A stretch of DNA of 64,000 nucleotides from Cercis canadensis (GCA_003255065.1 QAOA01003028.1:1800440-1864439); one strand, 5' to 3'; positions 1-14,089 are shown, counted from the stretch's first letter. Notes: a model not told the origin generated them from the sequence alone. A program made the numbers and translations.

Positions 1-539
1 TAAAATAAAGCATCAAGTTTGATTTAATTTTATGCTTAGTATTGTTACCACTAAAAATTATTTTTTTTGCATTAAATAAATCAATTTAAAATTTTAATTC
101 AAAATATTGAAGAATAAAAATAAAACTTAAAACCTTGAACTTATTAAAAACCAGTTACATTTCTATTTTATTTTGATAATAATACTAATCTATTTCTTTA
201 TTAAAAATATTTGAAATTTTTTATTATATATATTTACTTTAGGTAAATGAGAAAAAACACCTAGTGTTATTTGAGAAAATAATCCAAAAAAAAATTTGAT
301 CTCTAATCAAATATTTGGCTCAATAACACTGCCAATTGAGTCAAGATTTTTTTATTATTTTTTGATTATAAGATATAGCTTTGAATATAAATATCTTTAT
401 TCTAAATTTTTTTTTTTTTTTGTAAGCGCTCACATCTTTAAAGATCTAATATTTGTATTCCTACCCAAAAAAATTATCTAATATTTATATGTTTGCAATC
501 TTCTTTTTTTTGTTTTTATGTATTTAACATAGAGAGGAA

Positions 540-860
540 TGGGAGGATTTGTCATCGTGTTTTTCTGGGCCCCGTGAAGAATGGCGGGAAGTCGGACAAA
601 GTTACGTCTAAACCCACATGGGCGCTTCCACGTGGTAGTTTATGGAGCTTTGGATCTGACATGTCAGTTGATGACGTGGGGAAACGGGGAATTAGTCCCT
701 ACTGATTGGTACTTGTTACCTGGGAAGTTGCGAGACACCACAGAATGCGTTGAACTCTACAGGAAGCCTCGAGCGTATCTGACACTGCCCTCAAGTATTG
801 GCGGTGTACTCCACGTGCCATCAATGAAAGTGTACAGTACTTTGATGATTACTTGATCTT
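540..860. promoter_or_regulatory. GC-richer patch with three ACGT-core (G-box/ABRE-like) motifs
   Basis: Within very AT-rich DNA this patch carries a palindromic CCACGTGG at 628-635, TGACGTGG at 672-679 and CACGTG at 812-817. Such motifs bind bZIP and bHLH factors in plant promoters (established). No gene start is recognisable next to it, so it may be the promoter of an unrecognised transcript or chance. The overlapping open frame at 581-856 has no familiar domain. Confidence 0.3.
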
Positions 861-1242
861 TCTAGCTGAAGATTCTGCAGGTATTAAGGTCTTGTCAGCC
901 TCCTTTCTAAAAATAGTAACCCCTATTATTATAATAATCTTCTGATTTGTGGTAGTATCTTTGTCTTTAATAGCATGCTTTTGCAACTAACTTTCTAATT
1001 AAACCCCTAATGATACCTCAATAATGGAAGAAGTAGACAAAAACTCTATTTTTACACGAATATTGTTGGTGCCAAAAAATTGTGTGAGTAATACTATTTT
1101 AATCATGACATATTCTTCATGGGCGAAAAAAAAAAAACATTTACATCTTTTACCATTTTTTATTACTTTTGGTGGGGTTAAAATTAGATTTTTTTATGAA
1201 AAAATTAGAGTCATTTAAATTTTAATTGAATCATTTAATATA

Positions 1243-1464
1243 TTTTTATGGAGATTTTTTTGGATATTTTTAGTATTTACATAATATGTCATATCACATA
1301 AGAATAGTCAATATGTGAATGATATGTGTATAAATTAATTGTTTTAAGTTTGTTTGAGAAAATAAAATAAATTATAATTATCTTTAATAAAATATAAAAA
1401 TTACGTATACTTACCACATCAGTGTAGTATGACATGCTCATGCGGTATCATAAAATCTCTGTTC
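1243..1464. repeat. Possible MITE with imperfect terminal inverted repeats
   Basis: The left end (GAGATTTTT followed by ATATGTCATATCACA, about 1250-1297) resembles the reverse complement of the right end (GAGATTTTATGATACC... and ATGTCATACTACA, read from 1462 down to about 1415). The arms are diverged and no target duplication is clear. It could be an old non-autonomous DNA transposon or chance in AT-rich sequence. Confidence 0.35.
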
Positions 1465-2662
1465 TTTTATATAGTTCAAATTTTATAGCACTCTTTTAAG
1501 TAGTGAGACAAATATTATCATTTATGCCACACCTAAACATACCCAAAAAAAAAAAGGTGAATCTAGTATTTTTTCAATATATAAATTAATATAGACATAG
1601 ATATGGTCTATAGATACCTCTTCTTTAATCTTTAACAGCTTAAATAGTCCGTTAAAATATTCTTTAACATCTTTCTAAGAGCATCTAAAAAGATAAAGAA
1701 CAATTTCAAAAGTTTTTTAGAAAGTTTATCAAATACTTAACATTTAGTACTTGCGCTTGTAATAAGTAGAAGTCATCTATGAAACCAAATTCAACCTTAA
1801 ATGAAAAAGGAAAAGGGCTACAGTGTACCGTTATGCATTGATGCAAACATATGTAACTTTTTAAATACAGAAAAGTGCATCTTCAATTAAAAGAGCATAT
1901 ATATTTATTAAAAATAAAAGGTAAATAGCAATATTGCATAATCATGACCTTAGCACATTACCATAGATAATTATCCAACCGATCCATCTATGTGGCTTTG
2001 ATTTGATCTTCCTCTAATCCGAAGGCCAAGGAAAATTGACTAATTGGATATATTCATCTGTGATCATTGGTGAAAGAAAGTTGAAGCATCTCCTACTGTT
2101 ATGATATGGATACGTATCCATTTCAACGATTTATGTGTGCTTCATTAATCAACCAAAAAGAGGCTCCAACATAAAACTGAGGTTACACTTTTAAGAAAGT
2201 GATTGACAGATTAACAAAGAGTAGCCTATTAAAGTGACTGGATAATCCTATTTTAGGAATTGACCTCCACTTAGGTGCTAAACACATTAAGATATTTTTG
2301 ACTTAGTTGCTTGTCATAGAATTTCAATTAATGATTGTAATGGGACAAATTAATTTTTCAATTCCTTTTGCACACTAACTAGTAGTTGAAACTATAGAGG
2401 TACTTAACAGGTTTCCTTGGGGGTAAAATCTAAGGAGATGTGGTGATGCTTAATTTGCAAGAGGATGCAGCCACTTGACATTAAACACTCAATTGTCTAA
2501 ATCATGCTTTGCTTGCAAATTTATGCACCCATTTGAAGCTTGAAGCAATAAGCAATGTTGGAGGGTAAAGGGTTACCAAATTAATATAATTTGGGATTGG
2601 TAGGAACAAGTCCAGAGAGGATGAAGGCAACTTCCATTATCACCTAATGGGGCCTCTCACCT

Positions 2663-2683
2663 TCTCTCTCTCTCTCTCTCTCT
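2663..2683. repeat. (TC)n microsatellite
   Basis: A run of about ten TC dinucleotides at the start of a wider pyrimidine-rich tract that continues with CTATCT-type sequence. Confidence 0.95.
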
Positions 2684-4260
2684 ATCTACATCTCTCTAGC
2701 TTTATTTTTGTACAAGTCTCTATCTATTTCTCTAGGACCCCTCTTCTTTCTCTACTAGTTGCAATACACTCAGATATGACCTTATACCACAACCAAAGGC
2801 AAATGGGTCCTGCTTTCTCTATCTCATTTCCTCCATCACTTTCTTTCTCGTCTTCGTCAACAGAAATACTATGTCCCCCTCTTTGTTATTTATGTCTTTT
2901 CTTTTTGGTCACTGCAAGTGCTTTCCATCTTACATTCTCATTGACTACCTCTCCATTACACTCTATTTACCTTCTTTTCTGGTATCTTATAAACAAAAAC
3001 AATGCTCAAATTAATTATATAAAAGGAATGCTTCATACTTTTTTCCACAAAATAATGATACCTGGTGCTATAGCATCAGAGTTTCGGGTCTCTCGCAGTT
3101 TTTTCTTTTCTTTTCTTTTCTTTTGGGCACTGTCACTATAGATTATGGAATTGTTTTTCTCCATGTCAAGGCCCATTCAGAATTCCAAAACGTCCCACAC
3201 GCTAATATATGGGGGAATTATTGGAAACTCTTGTTCTTTCTTATCTTATCTAATTGATGTATGTATGAACCAAAATAATAATTGGAAATAGCTTATAAGG
3301 AGAGCAGCAGATCCGATGAAGAGGGAATCCTAGTTCTTGCAGGCCCCTCTTTATAAAAAAATAATGATATATAATGGCCACAGAAAGAGAGAGAGAAAAC
3401 TCTGTTGGTACCTAAAGCTCCATTCCTCTACCAAGTTGCAAATGATCATATACAGATGAATACTATGGGCTTCCTTCTCTTCTAATTTAATGCACAAACA
3501 TGCCCAAATCATTTAAACAATTCCCTACTCATTGAATCCACATGATTCTCTTCCATTTTAGAACTATCCTTAACTATTTGTTGTTACACCACTCTTGTAT
3601 TCACATCTGACAATTCGAATATAGTAATCGCCAATTTTACCACAGTTCCCATCCCAGTTTCTTATCTCCAGAAACTGTATTACACTTCATAAAAAAATCA
3701 ATGGATCGATAACTCTATAATTATATAAATAGTTCTATCTGAATGTAAATAATTTTATTTAAATTTTGTTAAATTGTGATAAAATTATCATTAGAATCAT
3801 GTAAAACAACAATAAATGATCTCACGTCACAATTCTATCTGTGCAAATGATTTTGACCTGACATTTGAAATGTTTGGATATGGGAACTTGATATTGAACC
3901 TCCTATTTTCTTTACACTAAAGTTTGTATTATATTGTTTTATATATGAGCAACTATAGGGAAAATCAGAGGTTCTAATCAACTAAAACCATAAAAAAATA
4001 TAACTCATGTTTACTTATGAAAAGAATAACTTCTAGTTCTTGAAGGGGCTAAATAAATAAATAAAGAGAAGAAATTTATTTCCCTTTCCAAGTTCCAACC
4101 TCCTGACGTTTAAACCCACCTTTTATTTTGCACAGAAAACCCACTTAATAGTGATGCTAGCAGCACATGCATGTGAATGTATAATGTATATTACACTTTG
4201 TTTTGATGGAAGCAGAGTCGCTGTTTCTCCTTCAGTAATATTTGTCATATTTATACGAAA

Positions 4261-4284
4261 ATATATATATATATATATATATAT
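4261..4284. repeat. (AT)n microsatellite
   Basis: Twelve uninterrupted AT units. Confidence 0.95.
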
Positions 4285-4614
4285 GATTGCTGTGTTTCGT
4301 AATCTGCAATTTGCTTCCTTCTTATATGCTTCTTAACAGTCAAAAATGATGATTGGTTTTATGAGGAGGACTTAGCATATGACGAGGAGGGTAAAGTGGG
4401 TCTCAATCACTGGTTTTATGTGTGATGTGTGAAGATGAACAAGGCAGAAGCAGTGTCCCCAGCTTGTACGAGCAACGAAAAAGATGGACAGGTATCTATC
4501 GTGGGATAGCAGACACTGTGAAAGCAATGTATCAGATCACACCCCCTTCCAACCAATTTCTTTTTTCTTTTAATTTCAAACCATTATATTATACATACAA
4601 TATAGATATCTTCG

Positions 4615-4664
4615 AAAGAAAAAGAAAAAAAAAAAAAAAANAAAAAAAAAAAAAAAAAAAAAAC
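4615..4664. repeat. Poly(A) tract containing one N
   Basis: A long A-rich homopolymer with a single ambiguous base at 4641. The N probably marks uncertain homopolymer length in the assembly, so true length is unknown. Confidence 0.9.
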
Positions 4665-5574
4665 TAAAACCATAATTTTATCAAAAATCATCTGTGGCTG
4701 AATTGAGTCCTATGATTCTTTGGTTAGTTTTTAAAAGCTAATATCTATCATATTTAGTGTGAAAATAATGAGAAAAATTATGACGATCTGAGATTAGGTA
4801 TAAGTTATTATCTTCTTCTTGCTTCAGAAACAGTGCTATAAACATGGATATATATAGAAAATGGAAAATAAGAAAGACTTGAGGTAATTTATTTGTGTGT
4901 TTGGATTCTAAAGTGTTTTGAAGCTGTCAATGTTCCCTATTGTTTAGCTTTCTATCATTTCTAATGGTGACTAGTTTACATTGTTTTTTGTTTATTTATT
5001 TACTTATTTATTTATCCATCAGGGTAGAATAGACAATGGGACGTAATAATCTTAGTAAAAGGTATTTTATAGTACCCAAAAATAATGCTTAAATATAAAA
5101 GTAAAAAAAAAAAAAAAAGAATAAACAGATGAACAGTTTGAGGATAAGAAGAGACAGTGATGAATCGGCTCTAGCTTTTCCAAAAGGGTAGTTGCATGGG
5201 TGCATGCATTTATATTTAGGATGAGTCAAAATGCAGAGTGGTCAAAGACAATATGTGCCAGCTCCACACCATTCAAAGACACTAGTAAAGACAAGTCCCA
5301 TGTCTCTGCTCTCTACCACCTCCACCAAAATAGCCAGCCAAGCTCAGCCCAGCTAGCATTCATATACTATACTTCTCATTACCCTCTAACTATATTCCTT
5401 TTGCTTTTCCTTTTTTTTTTTTTTTTTTTTGGTGGCTTCAAACTTAATGAGCCAACCTCCCTAAAGGGGTCACCAGTCACCAACTTGTGCTTTCGTTGAG
5501 CCTCTTGGGTTTTGTCCCTGCTAAATCTAGTTGCATCCATAGTAGCTAAGTATACCACATAAATTCCTAATGTC

Positions 5575-5580
<6 letters not shown>

Positions 5581-5617
<37 letters not shown>
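5581..5617. repeat. (TA)n microsatellite
   Basis: About eighteen uninterrupted TA units; the longest dinucleotide run seen in the window. Confidence 0.95.
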
Positions 5618-5619
<2 letters not shown>

Positions 5620-8600
5620 TCTCCTACTTTCTTGTGCAGATTTCATCACCATGTGTTTGTTAATTGTGTTTATGTTATATATATGAATTATGTTATTTGT
5701 GCACTTGTAAATATATATTATTTTATTTATTTATATTCTTGATAATATTTAAATTTAAATAGACACATTTAAATTTTACTTGATTCACACTAAACTCGCT
5801 TGAAGCTTTTAGAATGGATTAGATTTTTACAATTCTTACACTAGACGTGCAAACATCGTATCATCTCTTTTTAGTTGTTAAAAAATTGATAGTAAATGAA
5901 TTTATAGACTTAATTAGTTGAAACTATATCAATTATCAAGAGATTACAATCTTTGAATTGCTAGTAATAGTGCAGCCGCAGTGTGATAGCTGACACAATG
6001 TCACTTATTTGTGGAAGGGGAACCTGAACCAGACTAAAATGTGTCACTAGCATGCAGGACAGCTCTCTTTAAAATGAAAGCTATGTTCAAATAGAAGTTT
6101 GGGAGCATACTAACTATTGGAGCATGATGTTCACATGGTTTGAAGTTTAACAGCTTTTGCTCATTGACCCAATATCGGTGCACATGCACATTTCTTAGTA
6201 GGAAATAGAACTAGTTCTTGAAAGAACTGTATATAAAGTAAAACAAGTGAGATATTTTCAATCCTTTTAATTCATTGCCTTTATATATATGCACGTTATA
6301 ATTTCACTGCTTTAAGATTAGCACTAAGCTAGAATAGGAATAGGATGCATTGGTAGAGTCATGAAAGGAAGGAGTATAGACCTTTATCAAAGAATACATT
6401 CATCTCCCCAGATTCCAATTGTTCCAGCTAGCTTGGGAGTTTATCCTCTCTGTTAATATGTCTTAAAGTGACTTTAGATTTGATAGGTGGAACCTTGAAA
6501 AAGGCATTGATATCACTTACTACTATTTCCTGTTAGGGCCTGTGCTCTGCATAGTGTTTACCAACAGCTTTGATATTTTAGGGTGATCCTATTATCCAAC
6601 AATTTTAATGATGCTCCCAAAACCAGATACACTGAAGAAGGAAACCCATATATTTTGAGAGCATAAACTGGAGAAAAATAAGGATATATGAATGGAGGGA
6701 TAGAGACAAAATCACATGAAGGCTTTTGGAACAGCCATTAGGAACAAAGACATGAAAGGCCTAGGACATTACCATATGTTTGAAAAGATTGATAGGTTTT
6801 GAAGTCAGTAGATTGAGGAACCCTTGAGAATATTTTGGATTGAAAGAAATCAGTGACTAGAGGACCATGAGATCTGAAGCAGTGTTTATAAGTATCTTTG
6901 CCACACTTAATTAACAAAGCATATGGCTTTGTTTCTATCTTTTATAGCCACAAAACTAGCTCATGTCATTGTATTCCTTCATTTCCCTTATGTGCACCAA
7001 TTCATTGTGTTTTTGTTTCCCCCAAGCCCCTTGTGTACCTACTAAAGATATGTAGCTGCCTACTTGGGACTCTCTCTTTGTCTCTCCTTACACATACAAA
7101 CATAAATAAATAACCATTTCTGCTTTGATCATTATCTATTGTGTTAGCAAATGGCAATATAGAAAGTCCTATATTTGATTAAATAAATGGACAAGTAGCA
7201 GACCGAAGAGATCAGCACTCTTAACACTTTTTGTTCCATATCCTAATGTTCCATGAAAAAACATCATCTCGGCCCAAGCCCCTCAACCAAGAAAAAAAAA
7301 CAACAAATAATCACGTATATAGTTCTTAAGAGAGGTAAAGGGAGATGTAAACTTCATGAAGCTGCGTCTGTTTACTGGCCAACCATCATGATCAAATCCA
7401 AATGGGTAATTAACTGATGATACCTAAGCATATGTCTCTGCTCAACTCATTCTTTAATTGACTTCCTTAAACCACTTTTGCTGTTAGATCACAGTGTCCT
7501 TTTTTGGGACCCCATTCCCAACAAACACACACATGTAATGTTTCATTTGCATCAAAATACCATTAACTCAACTAATTTCCTTAACTAAGCCTAGATTTTA
7601 GTCATCCACTTGTGGTCCAACTGTAACTGTTAACAAGGGACATCCTCCCCTTCACTTATTATAAAATAATGACTATTATTAATATTGATGTATGAAGACT
7701 AATCAAATACCAAATTTCCTTTCAAAAAACCCAATAGTATCCCATTGTTTGAATGGAACTCTGCAGAAAAGGTCCCTCCAACACACATTATTGGGGTTGT
7801 GGGAAAGTAGAAGAAAGGGTATTTGCTATTGAAATTTGTGTACTTGTGAGTTAAAAGATGGTGGGTAATGAATAAGTCCTTCAATAATATGATTATGCCT
7901 GGTTAGGTATAAGCAAAGTCAATTTGATTTTGAGAGGGCCAGCTGTACTGAGTGGATTTTATTCTATTAAATAAACATGCTCATAACTAAGTGTCTGTAT
8001 ACCACTCGCAGTGGTGGAAGTAGACCAGATATAAGATGCTGATTTTGAAGTAATAGTCAGAAAAGAGGCTGAAAAGGTGGTCAGTATATTGGATATTAAT
8101 GTCTAGAAGGCTAGGTGAAATTTGATGAGTATAAAATGATTGAGTCATAGAAAAATCATGTACCCTCATCCTTTGTGGTTTACACTACACTAAAGGGATT
8201 CTTACATGACTAGCTTTCTACTTTGACATTTTTGTTTTGGCTAGTATAGTATAATTTACTTGGTCATCAAAATCACTTACTTTCATAAGCTGCAGTGCAG
8301 TGCCTTTAAACTACTCATAATCCTCATGTATGCACCATCCATCACTGACTCTCCTTTAACAACCTCATCATTGCAATTATTTTACCAACTGCTAGCTGAA
8401 AATGAGATAAATGCCATGACTCAAACTTAACATGAGAAAACCAGAAAAAGGGAAGTGGGGCAAATATAATCTCTCTTTTTCTTTCTCCCTCAGTCTTTAT
8501 GGCATGCTACTCTAATCATTTCAGGGTTCTGGGGTCGTTAGGTGGAAAATGGGCAGCTAAGCCTAATATGCAAGCCCATTTTAGATTGGAAATAGTAGAT

Positions 8601-11395
8601 TCAAGGCCAAGCTGGAACCCAGGCCTAGCCCATTGGGGGAAAAAAGCAAGCCTCTAAGGAGATCTTATGAATATTTCTGCAGGGATAGCCATGTATGATG
8701 GGACAGCCAACTAATGTACCCTCTCATAATGTATATTGCTTGGTTTTTATCAAGTCTTAACTTCTTTGATGTCCACCACAAGAATTTTGGATACACTCTA
8801 AAGATCATCTAATTAACTAATTTAAGTACTGAGCTTTTACTAATTTCTTAACAAAGCAGGATTCACTTAGGGGTTTAAAATTTTCTTTCAACGCAACCAA
8901 ACAAGACCCCCGCCGCCGCCGCCTGTGGGGGAATAAAAAGAAAAAAAAAAAAGGGAAAAAGAAAGTGAGCTTTGCTGCAGCATCAGCCTAAGTCTTTGCA
9001 CTCTAAGTATCAATACCCATAGTGCCTGTATCCAAAGTGGCATAACTAAACTTTAGTGTCTAAACCATAAACTCTCCAAAGAAAGGCACAATATCTTGAG
9101 GAATCTATTCAAGCCACAAACACATTATCAACGCCAACACAACTTTTTACAGCTTTGAAAATAGCACACTAGAAATCCATGCCCAAGTTGCGCATAGACA
9201 AACATCAATCACCTATGAAGCAAGAGCTATGTGAGCTTATATGATTCTTATTGGTTGGTTCCTAAAACTGGAATCTTTATCTACTTATCCCCAAAACGCA
9301 TTATGGCAGAAAGAACACATTGGTTTTGTAAGTTCTCTATTTATCTTCAATAGGAGATTCTCTGTAAAATATGTGTTATGCTTTTGCAAGCGATTGCAGG
9401 GACCAGGTACTGAGTGGTCGACTTCTAAGGCTCTTGAAAAGTCACAATTCCCTCCCATCAATGCCCAAGGATCTTGAGCCTTTGATTCTTGGAGATCAAC
9501 GTAGACACTTACAATTCACAAACTGATTCCAAAAATTTGAACTTTTTGAGGACCTTACAAATTTTTAGTCAGGACCACTGATCCATAGACCATAGTAAAT
9601 AATTCCATTAAAGGGAAATAGTTAATGAATGGAACTTTTCCAAGGTTGGTTTCTGGTTGTTAATGTCAAAAGAGGTGACCTAGTGTGTCGAGATTCGAGA
9701 GGACCAAGGGAGAAGAGAAAGTTTAAAGCTACGACACCTGCATTATTCACCAGCGATTGAACCATTTGACTCTTTTTTCGTTAAAATGAATAATATGGGG
9801 AACTATTACTCGGCCAAAACATGTTTAGCTCATTACACTAAGATTCTATGAATCAGAAACAGAACTTGTATCTTTTTGGCACCAGTCCCTGGCTATATAG
9901 CTAGAATAGGGAACCCATCCACTTCTGCAATAAATTATAGAAACTCGTAGTCGTGACTTATATTTTATAATTGGGTTTGTCCTTTCAACGATCATTAAGA
10001 GGAACTAAAGAAAATACATAGTAAAAAAATCTAAATTTTTGGGGCTATACAAAATATCTAATTTAACCTCATACTTGGAATCTTTTTTACATGATTATAA
10101 TTCCTAAGAAAATGACCCAAACATGTATATTTATAGCTACATTTACTAATCATTGCTCAAAAACTAATCGATTTCAGAGAATGCCTTGTGAATGCTTGTT
10201 TGTAGTATGTCACTTATTTTCTAAACAATCAAAGTGTCTTTCAGCTTATCTCTGTCATTGACTAATAAAAATGCTATTACTAATCAGTTGACACAAAATC
10301 TCCCAAATACCCAACCAAAGAAAGAAAGCAGAACATGCAGAAACAAACAAGGTGCTGTGGATGCCATGGTGTATCAGTATCCACAGCAGGAGTTTCAGGT
10401 AGCCAGCTAGAACCTTTTGGAACGTTGTTCAGAACAAAGATCCGAAAACCCAATTCCAAAGATCTCAAAACTGAATAAAACAATTTTGCTTAGACCAAAT
10501 AAATTTAACCCCTTCCCCTCTTGGCATCTTCTTGCCAGTCCAATAGATTACGTCAGTGATGTTTGGTGGCCACCACTTTTTAAGATACTTGAAGAATATT
10601 TATCTCTAACACCAAATATTTGAGTCTAACTAGGATATAATACCAAATAGGCCACCAACCAAAGACTCTCATCCACTTACTAGAATCACACTGCAATAAA
10701 TAAATTGTACATTTCTGATATAGCTTAGGTGGTTCAATGAGTAAAAATATAGTTAGAGGTCATATTCTACAGTAAACAGAAAAATATACCTAATGAACTT
10801 AGTGGCAATAAGGATTCCCTAAAGTTCACCTCTGATGTTCAAAGTTAACATCAATAAATCAATGTACCCTTTAAACTAATGTGAGGGGTAAAATTTGCAT
10901 GACAATCTAATAATAAGTGAATTGACCAATGAGAATATACTGCTATCCTCTATATTCCTTTCTTTTTTTCAACTTGAGATCTAATTTTGGTCCTCCCTGC
11001 TTTATGCTTTCTAAAACAATACCATGCTGTCAACATAACAAGATAATTAATACCCGCCTAACTCTGATACTCATTTCAATCATTTTGATTCTATAAAATA
11101 CTTGAGCAACTTGAAGCACATCTGCATAACATAACTCCTAAGCATCTAGTTTCTCCAAATATACTACTACCTTGCTAATCAGATTGTCTTGTCCATTATC
11201 AAGGAAAAGAAAGCTGAACTGGGAAAAAGATTTGGTATTCAGAACCAGATTCACTTGAAACTGATTCCCCTCACTGGTTGTTGTTTGTCCTGCTTGTGCT
11301 TCATTTCGTGGTTCCAAAGCAGACGGGTCACAAGGCTTTACAACTTTTGGCAATTCAGATTCGCTTATTAGCTACAACCCACTATCCTTACACCA

Positions 11396-11403
11396 TTTAT
11401 AAG
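11396..11403 (+). promoter_or_regulatory. Candidate TATA box for the RADIALIS-like gene
   Basis: TTTATAAG lies 106 bases before the start codon at 11509. A pyrimidine-rich leader lies between the two, as expected for a plant core promoter and short 5' UTR. Inferred from position and sequence only. Confidence 0.45.
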
Positions 11404-11508
11404 CAAGCTCTCATAACATTCTCTTACACAAACTACCCCTTCAACTAAAGCCTTCTCTTCTCTTTCATAGTTGATACCATCAATCTCTCTCTTACTTTTC
11501 TAGCCATA

Positions 11509-12627
11509 ATGGCCTCAAGCTCTCTTAGCAAACAAAAACCTTCTGACTCTTCTTGGACTCCAAAGCAGAACAAGCTTTTTGAAAAGGCACTAGCAAAATA
11601 TGATAAGGATACCCCTGATCGCTGGAGGAACGTAGCCAAAGCAGTTGGTGACAAATCTCCAGAGGAAGTTAAGAGACACTATGAAATCCTTTTAGAGGAT
11701 CTCAGACACATAGAGTCTGGTCGTGTTCCCATTCCCAATTACAAATCCACAGCAAGCAGCAGCAATGTTGATGAAGAAGAAAGGTAATGCTTACTAATAC
11801 TAACAAAAACTCATCCTTTCTCTTTTTTTTTTTTTTTCCAATCTCTCTGATTATACTAACTGATAGCATAAACTAACCTTTTTCATCTTCCTCATGCATG
11901 CATTATTCCATTCTATAAGTTTTATATGACTGTGAAAGTAAGAATAGCCCTACTTGTAAAGTTCAATGTTAACCAAAAGGGATTGACTTACTTTGAAGTT
12001 AAAAAGCTAACACACAGGTAAGGACTAGAACTTTTATAAGAAATCTTATCTGATACAAAAAAGAATCACCTAATAGTGAAAAAAGGGAGCTGCAAGTGAG
12101 ACTCTTGCAGGTAAGGACCACTAACTAAATTTACTAAACCATTCTGAGACATGAAGAGAAGACCTTTATCTTTAACGTACCATAATCCCTGCAGCAATAA
12201 CATGCAAAATTCCTTATCTACCCATACTGATTCAAACATTCTCTCTTCATAAAAAGCTTATTCTTCAAGATTCTACAACAATAACAATTCTTTTGGCTAA
12301 CTGGTGTGGTAAATATTATGCCCCATTACATTGGCATTTCAAATAATCAGGAGCATGACAAAATGTCTGATGGTGACTTGCACCTAAACTAGTCATTATC
12401 AACATATATGCATGATTCTAGCCTGGACACCCAATTTAAGCAAAGGACATAAACTTTTTTCACTATCAAACCGATGACTCCCACAGATTTGGAAAGATCA
12501 CATGGTCATTTTGTGACACCAATTTGCCACTACTTTCGGTTCTTCTTTCGGTTTTAATACTTTAATACTCTTTTTTTTTTTGGTTTAATCTTTTAACAGG
12601 CTTCTGAAGTATCTGAAGTTCAATTGA
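11509..12627 (+). CDS. RADIALIS-like SANT/MYB transcription factor
   Basis: Two coding exons, 11509-11783 and 12600-12627, give a 100-residue protein. The intron starts GTAATG and ends TTTTAACAG, and splicing adds a short tail ending in LKFN. The body is a single SANT/MYB domain (about residues 13-66): [19 protein letters not shown], then [21 protein letters not shown]. The spaced tryptophans and the final Tyr replacing the third Trp are typical of plant RADIALIS/RSM proteins. [10 protein letters not shown] follows the domain, as in RL1-RL6. Family members are small nuclear proteins that compete with larger MYB partners in floral asymmetry and seedling growth (established). A pyrimidine-rich leader precedes the ATG. 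Which RL paralogue it is cannot be decided here. Confidence 0.93.
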
Positions 12628-13860
12628 TTTCAAGAAATGGCCGTGTTATGTTATCATCAGCACTTTGCCGCATATATGTGTTGTACCATGAATCTGTAAA
12701 AATTCCTTCCCCTCTCTGTGCCTCCCCATCTCTGTCTCTCTCTTTCTCTTTCCCTTCGCCACCATTGTAATTTAGATTGTCGTAATAAATTATCCTATTC
12801 TAGAAGCAGCTTCTACTTCTTAGTACAGATTACAGCAGCAAGCAACGAGCTCTTAAAAACATGAATTAGAAACCATATAGGACTAAAAGCAGCCTAACAT
12901 AATACTCAACAATAACCTATTGATAAATGAAAGCATGAAACAAAACATCAGCCAAAGTAGAACGAATAAACAAAGCGTTTACCTAAACAAAAGTATAACA
13001 GCATTAGGAATATCTAAGACACAATAATTGACCGAATCTAAAAGATGATGTCATCCATTCAGCATATTGTAATTGTAGTTGTCATATCAAAACAAACATG
13101 TCTCATGACATGACCAAAAAAAAAAGAAAACATTTCTTGCAAGAGATACCAATATTCTTAAAAGGGGATGCTTATGATTCAGCACCACAAAAGACATGCT
13201 AAAATTGCCAGCATATGGAGATATGATTCTTAAAATGAAGACATAATCAAGAAAAGTTTGGTTTCCATGTCAACTATCAGCCACAAAAGTGGTAGTTACG
13301 CAATTATTTCAGAATAAAGATGCTTGAGTAGTTGATGCAATAGAGGGGATCGCTAACCTGTCTGAGTATGACTTAAGTGAGAAGATATAATTTACTGTCT
13401 GGCGTGGATTTTCCAAAAGATTGTCTGTAATTCTCAGTTACCCCAGAAAGTTAAACACGTATATGCCTTGTAGAAATTCAGAAAAAATAAAAACAAAAAA
13501 GGCAAAAAGAGAAAAGGAAAAGGAATGCTTACTAACAAGATACCATCACTCCATCTTACATAAAACTATCCAACACGCTAATTAAAAAAAAAATGTAATA
13601 ATTTTCTTCCTTAAGGGACAAATTTAATCAAACTCATCAATTTTAACTAAAATATAAAAAATGGGAAACAGTACAAATTTTGCGACCCACATTGATATGG
13701 CTGGATGAAATGCTACGTAGAATTGATGAAAGAAACTGATTTCTTATCGTCCAAAGCTTCAAATTTTTAAATTGGACAAATCCCATTTGCTAAACCACGC
13801 AGAGAAGCTCATTTTCCTTTTCCAAGCTAACCCGCCAATTTTTTGAAGCTACGGCTCCGA
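12628..13860. other. 3' flank of the RL gene and intergenic DNA
   Basis: The first 150 bases after the stop are CT-rich and probably 3' UTR; an AATAAA-type signal (GTAATAAATT) occurs near 12782-12791. The rest is AT-rich with no open frame or repeat that I could assign. Confidence 0.5.
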
Positions 13861-13959
13861 AATGAGGCGTAATGGCGCCAACCGCCAACTTTGCGGGTCA
13901 TTCATCTTATTTGAAAGTGAAAACAAAGTGCTTTTTGGGTCCAGCTGTGGGTCGAATAA

Positions 13960-14045
13960 CTATTATCGGGCCGAAAGGCCCATTGATTACCTCTTTGTTT
14001 TGGGCCATTAGCCCATTAAGACTGAGCCACGCTATGGCCCATGGC
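13960..14045. promoter_or_regulatory. Cluster of site II (GGCCCA/TGGGCY) promoter motifs
   Basis: Five GGCCCA-type motifs, on both strands, lie within about 80 bases: around 13967-13973, 13976-13983, 14001-14007, 14010-14016 and 14035-14042. Site II elements are TCP-factor targets in promoters of ribosomal and organelle housekeeping genes in plants (established). No intact gene follows on either side; the nearest coding remnant is the hydrolase pseudogene at 14612-15465, transcribed toward this point. It could be a relict or an unannotated transcript's promoter. Confidence 0.4.
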
Positions 14046-14089
14046 CGGATAATGCTTCCGGGTAAAGCAATTATTCTTGAGAGGTTTCT

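Larger units (their letters stand above)
1..11395. other. Gene-poor AT-rich intergenic region
   Basis: I see no convincing gene in this stretch. Open frames here start at non-ATG codons or are low-complexity; for example, the longest (2647-3141) is mostly a CT-rich tract. The region holds microsatellites, long A/T runs, a possible short inverted-repeat element near 1243-1464 and a GC-richer patch at 540-860, each listed separately. A single N at 4641 lies inside a long poly(A) run. No plant microRNA that I know by sequence was recognised on either strand. Confidence 0.6.

Noticed and set aside
581-856. 91-codon frame on the plus strand
   Set aside because: GC-richer patch without recognisable protein features; treated as possible regulatory DNA instead.
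2647-3141. 164-codon open frame on the plus strand
   Set aside because: It is CT-rich low-complexity sequence with a hydrophobic Leu/Ser/Phe composition expected of a pyrimidine tract. No domain, splice or promoter support.
10280-10483. 67-codon minus-strand frame with NNVPKGSSWLPETP-like sequence
   Set aside because: Looks somewhat protein-like but I cannot place it in any family, and no splice or start context supports it.
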